From: Cryobacterium sp. SO2
GTDB taxonomy: Bacteria; Actinomycetota; Actinomycetes; Actinomycetales; Microbacteriaceae
Assembly: GCF_026151165.2 (NCBI RefSeq)
Contig: NZ_CP117849.1
Coordinates: forward strand, 3,224,001-3,288,000
DNA: 64,000 nt
Direction: 5' to 3'
Numbering within the stretch: position 1 is the stretch's first letter; each line of letters opens with the position of its first letter. This document shows positions 15,934 to 24,937 of the stretch, piece after piece. The position numbers were made by a program, and so were the translations under genes. Below the pieces are notes generated by a model. That model ran no database searches, had not been told where the DNA came from, and saw only the letters and a program-made list of their open reading frames with translations.

Positions 15934-17241
15934 GTGAGTAATACACACGCAATTCGCAAATTCACACCCCGAAGGGTGGTGCTGCTACTCGGCCTACTCC
16001 TCACAGCCCTGACCTTCTCCACGCTTGGCGCGGGGGCTGCTCAGGCCGACGAAATCAATACTGATCAGTACGACTACGTCATTGCCGGAAACGTGCAATT
16101 CGATGGCGACCCCATCAAAGACGTGCTCATCTCCGTCGAAGGCTCCGGCTATGAAGCCGAGGTCGTCACCGACGCAGACGGCAAGTGGCGCATCGGAGTC
16201 CCGGAGAAGGAGGCCTACACGGTCAGCCTCGACGAGGACACCCTGCCCAAGGGCGTCGTCGTCGCCAAGGGCGGATCCGAGATCAAGGCCGAGTTCGGCC
16301 TCACCAAAGTCAAATCGGTGAACTTCTTCCTCGGCGAGGGCGAGCGCACCACGGTGAGCTTCTTCGACCAGTTCGTGAACCGGTTCGTCAACGGCCTGAA
16401 CTTCGGGTTGCTGCTGGCGCTGGCCGCGATCGGCATGTCGCTGATCTTCGGCACCACGGGGCTCAGCAACTTCGCGCACGCCGAGATGATCACCTTCGGA
16501 GCTCTGGCCACCCTCACCCTGTCCGTAACCCTGGGCCTGCCGATCTGGCTGGCCATCCTGCTGGCCATCGCGCTCAGCGGTCTGCTGGGTTATGGGCTCG
16601 ATGCGGCGATCTGGAAACCGTTGCGGAAGAAGGGCGTCGGGTTGATCCCGCTGATGATCGTCAGCATCGGCCTGTCGCTCGCACTGCGCTACACCTTCCA
16701 GCTCTTCTACGGCGGCGGCACCAGCCAGCTGCCCGGCTCCGGCATGGCCGACTTGAAGTTCGGCCCGATCTCGCTCTCGCCGATCGACCTGGCCAGCATG
16801 GGCATCAGCATCGTCGTGCTCCTCGCGGTCTCCTACTTCCTGCTGCGTACCCGCATCGGCAAGGCCACCAGAGCCGTCTCCGACAACCCCAGCCTCGCCT
16901 CCGCGAGCGGTATCGACGTCGACGGCGTCATCCGCATCGTCTGGATCGTCGGCGGGTCGCTGGCCGGCCTGTCCGGTGTGCTCTGGGCGTACTTCCGCCC
17001 GGGCGTCAGCTGGGACATGGGCTTCCAGATCCTGCTGCTCGTCTTCGCCGCCACCACCCTCGGTGGTCTCGGTACCGCGTTCGGCGCCCTGGTGGGTTCG
17101 ATCATCGTGGGCCTGTTCGTCGAACTGTCGACGTTGTGGCTTCCGTCCGACCTCAAATACGTCGGTGCACTTGTCGTTTTGATCCTGGTGCTGCTGCTTC
17201 GGCCGCAAGGCATCCTGGGTCGCAAAGAGAGAATTGGCTAG
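15934..17241 (+). CDS. livH: Branched-chain amino acid ABC transporter permease (LivH) with fused exported domain
   Basis: The 435-aa product carries a Sec signal (basic start, hydrophobic 15-33, probable cleavage after AQA-38). An extracytoplasmic stretch (about 45-125) follows, with the carboxypeptidase-regulatory/CNA-B-like pattern GNVQFDGDPIKDVLISVEG and TDADGKWRIGVP. Residues 145-435 form a LivH permease with about eight helices, including GLNFGLLLALAAIGMSLIFG and the EAA-like AVSDNPSLASASGI loop. The GTG at 15934 has a strong GGAGG site 6 nt upstream. It begins livHMGF. The extra domain is unusual for LivH and might contact the binding protein or wall (inference). Confidence 0.92.
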   Translation: MSNTHAIRKFTPRRVVLLLGLLLTALTFSTLGAGAAQADEINTDQYDYVIAGNVQFDGDPIKDVLISVEGSGYEAEVVTDADGKWRIGVPEKEAYTVSLDEDTLPKGVVVAKGGSEIKAEFGLTKVKSVNFFLGEGERTTVSFFDQFVNRFVNGLNFGLLLALAAIGMSLIFGTTGLSNFAHAEMITFGALATLTLSVTLGLPIWLAILLAIALSGLLGYGLDAAIWKPLRKKGVGLIPLMIVSIGLSLALRYTFQLFYGGGTSQLPGSGMADLKFGPISLSPIDLASMGISIVVLLAVSYFLLRTRIGKATRAVSDNPSLASASGIDVDGVIRIVWIVGGSLAGLSGVLWAYFRPGVSWDMGFQILLLVFAATTLGGLGTAFGALVGSIIVGLFVELSTLWLPSDLKYVGALVVLILVLLLRPQGILGRKERIG

Positions 17242-17250
17242 GGGCTGACG

Positions 17251-18234
17251 ATGATCGACTGGGGAGCAATCTTTAGCAACGCGGCCGTCGAGCTGATCAG
17301 CCCTACCACCGCCGCCTACGCCCTCGCGGCGCTTGGGCTGGCAGTTCACTTCGGCTATACCGGCCTGCTCAACTTCGGCCAGGCCGGCTTCATGGCCCTC
17401 GGTGCCTACGGCTACGCGATCTCGACCCTGAGCTTCGGCTTCCCGGTCTGGGCGTCCGTGCTCGTGGGAATCGGCGCGTCGGTGATCTTCGCCTTGATCC
17501 TGGGTATCCCGACCCTGCGGTTGCGGGCGGACTATCTGGCCATCGTGACCATCGCGGCCGCCGAGATCGTGCGTCTGCTGTTCACGACGAACACCTTCGA
17601 GCCGATCACCGGTTCGGCCAACGGGCTCAGCGGGTACAAGGGCGGCTTCGCCGACCTCAACCCGATCCCCGACGGCACCTACGGGTTCGGTCCGTTCGAG
17701 TACAACGCCTACGACTGGTGGCTGCGCATCGTGGCGTGGACCATCGTGATCCTGGCCTGCCTGTTCACCTGGCAGATCATGCGCAGCCCGTGGGGCCGCG
17801 TGATCAAGGGCATCCGTGAAGACGAGGATGCCGTGCGCGCGCTCGGCAAGAACGTCTACGCCTACAAGATGCAGTCTCTGATCCTCGGTGGCGTGTTCGG
17901 CACGATCGCCGGAATGATCTTCGTGCTGCCGCGGGCCGTGGTGCCGTCGAACTACCAGACGTCGCTGACGTTCTTCGTCTACGCGATCCTGCTGCTCGGT
18001 GGCGCCGCGACGATCCTCGGACCTGTCATCGGATCGATGATCTTCTGGGTGCTGCTGTCGTTCTTCTCCGGCTTCATCGCCCGCGCCGTCGAGGTCGGCT
18101 GGCTGCCGTTCATGTCGAGCATCCAGGCCGGACAGTTGCGCTTCATCCTGGTGGGTGTGGCGATCATGCTCATAGTCATCTACAGACCACAGGGCATCTT
18201 CGGAAACAAGAAGGAGCTGGCTTTTGTCAAATAA
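17251..18234 (+). CDS. livM: Branched-chain amino acid ABC transporter permease LivM
   Basis: A 327-aa inner-membrane permease, partner of LivH. About nine hydrophobic helices are visible, with GYTGLLNFGQAGFMALGAYGYA near the N-terminus and the cytoplasmic ATPase-contact loop GIREDEDAVRALGKNVYAYK near 195. The C-terminus IYRPQGIFG resembles the end of LivH (LRPQGILG). The ATG starts 9 nt after the livH stop. Its 3' end overlaps the livG start by 11 nt. Confidence 0.94.
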   Translation: MIDWGAIFSNAAVELISPTTAAYALAALGLAVHFGYTGLLNFGQAGFMALGAYGYAISTLSFGFPVWASVLVGIGASVIFALILGIPTLRLRADYLAIVTIAAAEIVRLLFTTNTFEPITGSANGLSGYKGGFADLNPIPDGTYGFGPFEYNAYDWWLRIVAWTIVILACLFTWQIMRSPWGRVIKGIREDEDAVRALGKNVYAYKMQSLILGGVFGTIAGMIFVLPRAVVPSNYQTSLTFFVYAILLLGGAATILGPVIGSMIFWVLLSFFSGFIARAVEVGWLPFMSSIQAGQLRFILVGVAIMLIVIYRPQGIFGNKKELAFVK

Positions 18235-19147
18235 CACCGTTCCCACCGCCAAGCCCGTCAAGACCGTCGACATGCACATCGGCGAGGCCGTTCCCGGGTG
18301 CAAGAAGAAGGACCCGATCCTCGTCGTCGACGGCGTAAGCCGTACCTTCGGCGGCCTCAAGGCCGTGGACGTCGAGCACCTCGAGGTGCCTCGCGGCGCC
18401 ATCACCGCCCTGATCGGGCCGAACGGCGCCGGCAAGACCACGCTGTTCAACCTGCTCACCGGCTTCGACAAGCCCGACACCGGCTCGTGGACATTCGACG
18501 GCACCCCGATCGGCGGCAAGCCCGCCTTCAAGGTGGCCCGGATGGGCCAGGTGCGCACCTTCCAGCTCACCAAAGCCCTCGGCCTGCTCACCGTGATGGA
18601 CAACATGCTGCTCGGCGCCAAGGCGCAGGTCGGCGAGAACCTGTTCCGAGCGGTGCTGCCGTTCCTCTGGCGCCAGCAGGAAGCCGACAACAAGGTCAAG
18701 GCGCTCGACCTGCTGGCCCGGTTCAAGCTGGACACCAAGAAGGACGACTACGCGGCCAGCCTCTCCGGCGGGCAGCGCAAGCTTCTCGAGATGGCACGGG
18801 CGCTCATGAGCGACCCGACCCTGGTGATGCTCGACGAGCCGATGGCCGGGGTCAACCCGGCGCTGACCCAGTCGCTGCTCGACCACATCCTCAACCTCAA
18901 GGCCGAAGGCATGAGCGTGCTCTTCGTCGAGCACGACATGCACATGGTGCGGCACATCGCCGACTGGGTGATCGTGATGGCCGAGGGCAAGGTCGTCGCA
19001 GAAGGCGACCCGCACGAGGTCATGCGCAACCAGGCCGTCATCGACGCATACCTGGGCCAGCACCACGACGAGGACCTCGGCGAGGACCCGAACGCCGAAC
19101 AAGAACATGTCGGAGCCATTAAGGAGCTGCTCGATGACGAACTCTAG
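18224..19147 (+). CDS. livG: Branched-chain amino acid ABC transporter ATPase LivG
   Basis: A 307-aa ATPase subunit. An N-terminal tail of about 25 residues is followed by Walker A IGPNGAGKTTLFN (near 65), the Q-loop region VRTFQLTKAL, signature LSGGQRKLLE, Walker B LVMLDEPMAGVNP and the H-loop VEHDMHMV. The start is the TTG at 18224, justified by AAGGAG 7 nt upstream; the next Met is 16 codons in but has no comparable site. An acidic C-terminal tail (HHDEDLGEDPNAEQEH) extends past the family core. It overlaps livF by 14 bp. Confidence 0.94.
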   Translation: MSNNTVPTAKPVKTVDMHIGEAVPGCKKKDPILVVDGVSRTFGGLKAVDVEHLEVPRGAITALIGPNGAGKTTLFNLLTGFDKPDTGSWTFDGTPIGGKPAFKVARMGQVRTFQLTKALGLLTVMDNMLLGAKAQVGENLFRAVLPFLWRQQEADNKVKALDLLARFKLDTKKDDYAASLSGGQRKLLEMARALMSDPTLVMLDEPMAGVNPALTQSLLDHILNLKAEGMSVLFVEHDMHMVRHIADWVIVMAEGKVVAEGDPHEVMRNQAVIDAYLGQHHDEDLGEDPNAEQEHVGAIKELLDDEL

Positions 19148-19904
19148 CCCGCTGGTCGACGCCACGCCGCCCCCGGTGCGCACCGCCGTCGTCGAGGTCA
19201 AGAACGTGACGGCCGGCTACGTGCCCGGCGTCAACATCCTCAACGAGTGCTCGCTGACCGCATACGCCGGCGAGCTGATCGGCATCATCGGCCCGAACGG
19301 CGCCGGCAAGTCCACGCTGCTCAAGTCGATCTTCGGCCTCGTGAAGGTGCGCGAGGGCGAGATCCGGCTGCGCGGCGACAACATCACCAACCTCAAGGCC
19401 AACAAGCTGGTCTCGAAGGGCGTGGGGTTCGTCCCGCAGACGAACAACGTCTTCCCCACGCTCACTATCCAGGAGAACCTGGAGATGGGCATGTACCAGA
19501 AGCCCAAGGGACTGGCCGAGCGGCTCGAGTTCGTCACGGAGATCTTCCCCGAACTGCGCAAGCGCCTCGGCCAGCGCGCCGGGTCGCTCTCCGGTGGCGA
19601 GCGCCAGATGGTGGCGATGTCGCGGGCGCTCATGATGGGCCCGCACGTGCTGCTGCTCGACGAGCCGAGCGCCGGTCTCTCCCCCGTGCGCCAGGACGAG
19701 GCGTTCCTGCGGGTGAAGGAGATCAACAAGGCCGGCGTGACCACGATCATGGTGGAGCAGAACGCGCGCCGCTGCCTGCAGATCTGCGACCGCGGCTACG
19801 TGCTCGACCAGGGCCGGGACGCCTACACGGGTACCGGCCGTGAGCTGCTGAACGACCCCAAGGTGATCGGCCTGTACCTGGGCACCCTGGGCCAGGACGA
19901 CTAG
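19134..19904 (+). CDS. livF: Branched-chain amino acid ABC transporter ATPase LivF
   Basis: A 256-aa ATPase, the second nucleotide-binding subunit of the Liv importer. Walker A IGPNGAGKSTLLK, signature LSGGERQMVAMSRAL, Walker B LLLDEPSAGLSP and EQNARRCLQICDRGYVLDQG all match LivF. The ATG at 19134 is preceded by AAGGAG at 7-nt spacing, identical to the livG arrangement, and lies inside livG. Transcription probably ends at the palindrome 19927-19984. The operon lacks a binding-protein gene; the nearest candidate is at 30152-31450. Confidence 0.95.
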   Translation: MTNSSPLVDATPPPVRTAVVEVKNVTAGYVPGVNILNECSLTAYAGELIGIIGPNGAGKSTLLKSIFGLVKVREGEIRLRGDNITNLKANKLVSKGVGFVPQTNNVFPTLTIQENLEMGMYQKPKGLAERLEFVTEIFPELRKRLGQRAGSLSGGERQMVAMSRALMMGPHVLLLDEPSAGLSPVRQDEAFLRVKEINKAGVTTIMVEQNARRCLQICDRGYVLDQGRDAYTGTGRELLNDPKVIGLYLGTLGQDD

Positions 19905-19926
19905 CCCCGCCCTCTCATCACCGACT

Positions 19927-19984
19927 TGCCCCGTTGCGGTCGAGTTGCCCCGCAGTAGCAGGGCAACTCGTCCGCAACGGGGCA
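19927..19984. repeat. Long palindrome (family B) between livF and the alpha-galactosidase
   Basis: Two 24-bp arms (19927-19950 and 19961-19984) match at 23 of 24 positions around a 10-nt loop. It sits between converging genes and would form a very stable hairpin on either transcript, so it may act as a bidirectional terminator. The arms contain GTTGCC and AACGGGGCA-type words, but the sequence is distinct from families A and C. Confidence 0.85.
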
Positions 19985-19991
19985 GTTCGCG

Positions 19992-22124
19992 TTAACGGGG
20001 GCGGAGGGTGAGCACCCGGGCGGTGGGCGCCGGAACTGTCACCGTCACGGTGAGGAGCCCCGCCGCGGCGTTCCAGGACCAGGACCAGCCGTGCTGCTGG
20101 GCGGGGAAGAAGGGCAGCACCTCGATCTCGCGGCCGGCGAAGGCCGGCAGCGGCACTGTCACGGCGTCCGCGGCCCCCGGCCGACACCAGAGCGACAGCC
20201 GCAGCGTGTCTTCCGGCGCGGTCAGGCCCAGGGCCACCCAGGGCTCGTCCCAGCTGGGCAGGCCGAGCGGCCACACGGCGTACGAGGTGCGGATGTCGGC
20301 CAGGACGACCTTCTGCGCGGCCACCGCCTCGATGACCGCGGTGACCTCGGCCGGGCTCATCCGGTTGATATACCCGGAGAGGTACATCCGGCCGAGGATC
20401 GCGTTCACCAACGAGAAGGTGAACAGTTCCGGCGTCATGCCCGCTCGCGGATACGCCCAGTTGCCGGCCTGCTCCGGCAGCAGCGACGCGGGTGCGGCGG
20501 CGGCGATCGGCGCGTACAGCACCGGATCCTGCTGGTCGGAGGTGGACTGCAGGTGCAGTCGACTCATCATGGCGTAGTCCATCCGCATGGCCCCTGAGGC
20601 GCAGTTCTCGATCACGAGGTGCGGGTGCCTGGCCTGGATGCCGTCGAGCCAATCGAGCAGCGCCCGGTTGTGGCCGAGCAGGCCGTCGCCGGCGGCCCCG
20701 CCGGTGGAGTCGGTGCCAGGGCCTGCCATGGTGTTGTAGTCCATCTTGAAGAAGCCCACGCCGTAGTCGGAGACCAGCCGGTCGACGACCGCGTCGAGGT
20801 GGGCGCGCGCCGCGGGCGAGCGCAGGTCGAGGTGGTGCCGGCCGTGCTCGGCCACCCGGATGCCGCCGCGGGAGAAGAACGCGTTGTCGGGCAGCGAGCG
20901 GGCCAGCGGCGAGTGCACCCCGATGACCTCGGGTTCCAGCCACAGGCCGGCGACCATGCCGCGGGCGCGGATGTGCTCGATCACCTCGGTGATGCCATTC
21001 GGGAACCGGCTGGCGGCCGGCTGCCAGGCGCCCACGGTGTCCCACCAGTGCCCCTCGGCGTACCAACCGGCGTCGATGCAGAAGTAGTCCGCGCCCACGG
21101 ACGCGGCCGCGTCGATCAGCGGCAGGAGCTTCTCGGTGGTGGGATCGCCCATCAGGGTGTTCATGTAGTCGTTGAAGATCACCGGCAGGGCCGCGTCGGC
21201 GACGCGCGGCTGCCGGATGACGCGGCGCTGGTCGGTGAGCACGGCCAGCGCCGCATCCACTCCCCCGCCGGCGATCCCGACCGAGACCGGCACCGACGTG
21301 AAGCCGTGCCCGGCGTCGATCATCGTCGACCATTGGTTCTCCTGGTCGGTGGGCCCGGCCAGCAGCAGGTACGCGCCGTGCCTGCTCTCGCCGATCTCGT
21401 AGCTCCACGGCCCGTTGTGCTCCACCTGCCAGGCCAAGGCGTAGTCGGCCTCCTGGCAGAGCAGCGCCCCGGTGGGCAGCCGCTCGCCCGTCGACCAGGA
21501 GCCCCGGTTGGAGACCAGGCAGCGGCTGCGCGGCGGGTGGTGCTGCACGTCCCTGTCGATGCGGGCCAGGCCGAGTTCGCGGAGCGGCCTCCTGCTCCAC
21601 CGGTTCTCGGCCACCCAGTCGTTCTCGCCGCTGAGCAGCTCGAAGGCGTCGACGGTGAGGCCGGTGTCGGGGAGGAACGCACCGGTGGCGAAGGAGGAGA
21701 CGAAGTCGAGGGTGAGGGGCCCGCCCGCAGCCTCCTCGTCGAGCTCCACGACGGTCCAGGTCTGGAACGCGGCCGTGGCCGTCTCCGCGCGGAAAACGCT
21801 CGTCACCCGCACCCCCGTGCCGGCCTCGACCTGGTCGATGCGCAGTTCCCGGAACGCCCCCTCAGCCGTCTCGGCGTGCCCGCGGTAGCGCAGGGCGGCG
21901 CCCAGGACGGTGTCCACGTGCCGGAAGCTGCCGGGGAACCGGCCGTGGCCGATGGCCGAAACCTCCACCAGCGGCTGGTCCAGCAGGCCGTCGATGGTGT
22001 CAACGGATGCCGGGCCAACGGCCGCCGGGCCGGCCGGACGCAGGGACCGGAGCGTGACCGGCGCCTCGTCGTTGTACCCGAAGGTGAGGGACAGCGCATC
22101 CGTGCGCCACTGGAACTCGGTCAC
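19992..22124 (-). CDS. Alpha-galactosidase, GH36 family
   Basis: A 710-aa cytoplasmic glycoside hydrolase that releases galactose from melibiose- or raffinose-type sugars. The GH36 signatures are present: nucleophile D462 in FFKMDYN, the ENCASGAMRMDYAMMS stretch, and D530 in TSDQQDP as the likely acid/base, 68 residues later. The N-terminal beta-sandwich and C-terminal beta domain are of normal length. The GTG at 22124 starts 5 nt after the stop of the upstream ABC ATPase, so it is the last gene of the importer operon. Some GH36 members are transferases or N-acetylgalactosaminidases, so the substrate is inferred. Confidence 0.9.
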   Translation of the reverse strand: MTEFQWRTDALSLTFGYNDEAPVTLRSLRPAGPAAVGPASVDTIDGLLDQPLVEVSAIGHGRFPGSFRHVDTVLGAALRYRGHAETAEGAFRELRIDQVEAGTGVRVTSVFRAETATAAFQTWTVVELDEEAAGGPLTLDFVSSFATGAFLPDTGLTVDAFELLSGENDWVAENRWSRRPLRELGLARIDRDVQHHPPRSRCLVSNRGSWSTGERLPTGALLCQEADYALAWQVEHNGPWSYEIGESRHGAYLLLAGPTDQENQWSTMIDAGHGFTSVPVSVGIAGGGVDAALAVLTDQRRVIRQPRVADAALPVIFNDYMNTLMGDPTTEKLLPLIDAAASVGADYFCIDAGWYAEGHWWDTVGAWQPAASRFPNGITEVIEHIRARGMVAGLWLEPEVIGVHSPLARSLPDNAFFSRGGIRVAEHGRHHLDLRSPAARAHLDAVVDRLVSDYGVGFFKMDYNTMAGPGTDSTGGAAGDGLLGHNRALLDWLDGIQARHPHLVIENCASGAMRMDYAMMSRLHLQSTSDQQDPVLYAPIAAAAPASLLPEQAGNWAYPRAGMTPELFTFSLVNAILGRMYLSGYINRMSPAEVTAVIEAVAAQKVVLADIRTSYAVWPLGLPSWDEPWVALGLTAPEDTLRLSLWCRPGAADAVTVPLPAFAGREIEVLPFFPAQQHGWSWSWNAAAGLLTVTVTVPAPTARVLTLRPR

Positions 22125-22129
22125 GGCCG

Positions 22130-23029
22130 TCAGACGCGCTCGAGGACCTCGCCGTCGGCGGAGGTCCATTCCCGGGTGTAGTGGTTGAAGGTGCTCTGGT
22201 TGTCGAACGACTTGTGGTCGAAGGTGGTCTCGGTGGCGATGACCTTGCCGGCCTGCTCCGGGTCGGGCGCGGCGAGCGCCAGCAGCTTGGTGTACGGATG
22301 CTGCGGGTCGAGGATCACGTTGTCTGCGGGTCCCCGCTCCACGATCCGGCCGCGGAACATGACAAGGATCTCGTCGGAGAAATGCCGCGCCGTGGCCAGG
22401 TCGTGGGTGATGTAGAGCACCGCGAGGTTGTCTTCGCGCTGCAGCCGGGCCATCAGGTTGAGCACCTCGAGGCGGATCGACACGTCGAGCATCGACACCG
22501 GCTCGTCGGCGACGAGCACCTGGGCTCCCGGTGCCAGCGCCCTGGCGATCGCCACACGCTGGCGCTGCCCGCCGGAGAGCTCGTGCGGGCGTCGCATGGC
22601 CATGTCCGCGGCGGGGGTGAGGTTCACCCGCTCGAGCATCTGCAGCACCCGCTCGTGAGTCTGCGCGGTGCCGCGGGTGCGGTGATGGATGATCAGGGGC
22701 CGGGCGATGTGGTGCTCGATCGAGTGGAACGGATTGAGCGAGGCGAACGGGTCCTGGAACACCATCTGCACGTGCCGGCGGTAGATCGACCCGCCCACCT
22801 GGGTGCCGTCGTCGAGCGTCACCTTGATCTGCCCGGAGGTGGGTTTCTCCAGCCTGGAGAGCATGCGGGCGATGGTGGACTTGCCCGAGCCGGACTCACC
22901 GACGAGCGCCACCGTGCGACCGGGGGTGAGGTCGAAGGAGACCCTGTCCACGGCCTTGAGCGTGCTGCGCTTGAGTCCCTCACGCAAGACGAAATGCTTG
23001 CTGAGGTTGGTGACTTCGATGCTCGTCAT
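22130..23029 (-). CDS. Opp/Dpp-type ABC transporter ATPase (F-like subunit)
   Basis: A 299-aa ATPase of the oligopeptide/nickel transporter family. Walker A VGESGSGKSTIARML (near 40), signature ELSGGQRQRVAIARAL, Walker B VLVADEPVSMLDVS and the H-loop ITHDLATARHFSDE are intact, followed by the family C-terminal HPYTKLL motif. It overlaps the preceding ATPase by 4 bp (ATGA). With its partner it powers the importer whose operon ends in an alpha-galactosidase. That suggests an oligosaccharide rather than a peptide as cargo, as in the rhizobial AgpA-type systems (inference). Confidence 0.9.
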   Translation of the reverse strand: MTSIEVTNLSKHFVLREGLKRSTLKAVDRVSFDLTPGRTVALVGESGSGKSTIARMLSRLEKPTSGQIKVTLDDGTQVGGSIYRRHVQMVFQDPFASLNPFHSIEHHIARPLIIHHRTRGTAQTHERVLQMLERVNLTPAADMAMRRPHELSGGQRQRVAIARALAPGAQVLVADEPVSMLDVSIRLEVLNLMARLQREDNLAVLYITHDLATARHFSDEILVMFRGRIVERGPADNVILDPQHPYTKLLALAAPDPEQAGKVIATETTFDHKSFDNQSTFNHYTREWTSADGEVLERV

Positions 23030-23925
23030 GACAGCTCCGCACTGTTGTTGACACCGGAACGGATGAACGACCCGCGTGCGCCGGTGAGGCTGGGGAAGGA
23101 ACCGAGCAGCTTCTGGGTGTACGGATGCTGCGGGTTACGGTAGATGTTCGTGGCGGTGTCGATCTCCACGATCTCGCCGGCGAGCATGATCGCGATCCGG
23201 TCGCTGATCTCCAGGAGCAGCGGCAGGTCGTGGGTGATGAAGATCACGGCGAAGTTGAGTTCGTCGCGGAGCCGCACGATCTCCCGGAGGATCTCCCGCT
23301 GCACCACCACGTCCAGGGCCGTGGTGGGTTCGTCCATGATCATCACCTGGGGCTCGAGCAGCAATGCCATGGCGATCATCACGCGCTGCCGCATGCCGCC
23401 GGAGAGTTCGTGGGCGTAGGAGGAGAGCCGGGACCGGTCGACGCCCACCAGTTGCAGCACGCTGGCGGCCAGTTCCCGGCGCTCGGCCTTCTTCATCTCC
23501 GGCCGGTGGGTGGTGAGCACGTCTTCCAGCTGCGCGCGCACCGTGGTCACCGGGTTGAGGGCGTTCATTGCGCCCTGGAACACCATGGAGAGCTTGTCCC
23601 AGCGGAACATGCGCAGCTGCTCGGCGCCGAGGGTGAGCAGGTTGAGGTCGCCGTCGGCCTTGTCGTGGAAGGTGATCTCGCCGGAGGAGATCCGGGCCGG
23701 CGGCTTGTGCAGCCGGTTGATGGCGTAGGCCAGGGTGGTCTTGCCGCAGCCGGATTCCCCGGCCAGGCCGAGGATCTCGCCACGCGCGAGCTCCAGGCTG
23801 ACGTTCTTGACGGCGGTCACCGGATGGTCGACCTCGTAGACCACTGTGAGGTCCTGCACGGTGAGCACCATCGGCGGCGGGGTCTGCGGCACGCTGGGCA
23901 GGCCGGGGTTCGCGGTGAGGGTCAT
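23026..23925 (-). CDS. Opp/Dpp-type ABC transporter ATPase (D-like subunit)
   Basis: A 299-aa ATPase with Walker A LAGESGCGKTTLAYAI (near 52), Q-loop VFQGAMNALNPVTTV, signature ELSGGMRQRVMIAMAL, Walker B VMIMDEPTTALDVV and the C-terminal HPYTQKLLGSFPSL motif. The ATG at 23925 overlaps the permease stop as ATGA, and an AGGAG site lies 7 nt upstream. It is the second of five importer genes followed by a GH36 enzyme. Confidence 0.91.
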   Translation of the reverse strand: MTLTANPGLPSVPQTPPPMVLTVQDLTVVYEVDHPVTAVKNVSLELARGEILGLAGESGCGKTTLAYAINRLHKPPARISSGEITFHDKADGDLNLLTLGAEQLRMFRWDKLSMVFQGAMNALNPVTTVRAQLEDVLTTHRPEMKKAERRELAASVLQLVGVDRSRLSSYAHELSGGMRQRVMIAMALLLEPQVMIMDEPTTALDVVVQREILREIVRLRDELNFAVIFITHDLPLLLEISDRIAIMLAGEIVEIDTATNIYRNPQHPYTQKLLGSFPSLTGARGSFIRSGVNNSAELS

Positions 23926-24923
23926 GAGGCGCTCCTGAGGGTGGCCTTGTCGGCGCGGAGGACGGCTTTGTTGCGCTTGCGGTACAGCCGGGCGTTCTTC
24001 AGTCGGGGGTTGATGATCTCGTCGATGCTGAAGTTGATCAGCGAGAGCCCGGTGCCGAACAGGGCGATGATCAACCCCGGCGGGATGAACCACCACCAGG
24101 CTCCGAGGGGCAGCGCGAAACCGTTCTGGGCGTAGAAGAGCATGGTGCCCAGCGTCGACGAGTTCGACGCGCCCAGGCCGAGGAAGGCCAGGCCGGCCTC
24201 GGCCAGGATCGCCGCGATCACCGCGAACACGAATTGGGAGGCGAGCACGGGCAGCAGGTTCGGCAGGATCTCCACGGCGATCACCCGGAACGACCGTTCG
24301 CCGGAAACCCGGGCCGCGTTGACGTAGTCGCGGTTGCGGATCGAGAGGGTCTGGGCGCGCAGCACCCGGGACGACGCCGCCCAGCCGGTGATGGCCAGCA
24401 CTACGGCGATGGTCCAGAGTCCGCGCTGCTTGGGCGGCACGAAGCCGGAGATGACGATCACGAGCGGCAGGCCGGGGATGACGAGGAACACGTTGGAGAA
24501 CAGCGAGAACGCCTCGTCGGCGAAACCGCCGATATAGGCGCCGAGGATGCCGAAGAACGCGGAGAGGATGGTGGCGAGCACGCCCACGAGGAGGCCGATC
24601 TCCAGTGACCCCCTGGTGGCGAAGGCCAGTTGGGCGAAGACATCCTGCCCGGTCTGGGTGGTGCCCATGATGTGGTCGGCCGACGGCGCCGTCAGGCCGA
24701 TGTTGCGGATGACGGTGGGGTCCTGCACGAAGAACGGCCCGACGATGCCGAACAGGGCGATCAGCCCGATCAGGCTGAGCCCGGTGACGAGCCAGGGGGT
24801 GAGGGTGGGCAGCATCGCCCGGAGGGCGGAGCGTGGCTTCTCGCCGAGGGCATCGGCCGCGGCGGCCAGCTGGTCGGGGGCGTCCCCGATCGATGGTTCG
24901 GTTGTCGGTGTGAGGTTGGTCAT
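23922..24923 (-). CDS. Opp/Dpp-type ABC transporter permease (C-like subunit)
   Basis: A 333-aa permease. A soluble N-terminal tail of about 40 residues precedes the first helix, as in OppC/DppC, and five further helices follow. Conserved points include HIMGTTQTGQDVFAQLAFATRGSLEIGL and the EAA loop DYVNAARVSGERSFRVIAVEILPNL. The ATG at 24923 has AAGGGA upstream. The C-terminus is strongly basic. It is translationally coupled to the ATPase gene downstream. Confidence 0.91.
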   Translation of the reverse strand: MTNLTPTTEPSIGDAPDQLAAAADALGEKPRSALRAMLPTLTPWLVTGLSLIGLIALFGIVGPFFVQDPTVIRNIGLTAPSADHIMGTTQTGQDVFAQLAFATRGSLEIGLLVGVLATILSAFFGILGAYIGGFADEAFSLFSNVFLVIPGLPLVIVISGFVPPKQRGLWTIAVVLAITGWAASSRVLRAQTLSIRNRDYVNAARVSGERSFRVIAVEILPNLLPVLASQFVFAVIAAILAEAGLAFLGLGASNSSTLGTMLFYAQNGFALPLGAWWWFIPPGLIIALFGTGLSLINFSIDEIINPRLKNARLYRKRNKAVLRADKATLRSAS

Positions 24924-24937
24924 GAGCGTCCCTTCTC

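Noticed and set aside
15994..18738. A 914-codon minus-strand open frame across livH, livM and livG
   Set aside because: Its translation is His/Asp/Gln/Arg-rich repeats typical of antisense reading of permease and ATPase codons; livHMG are certain.
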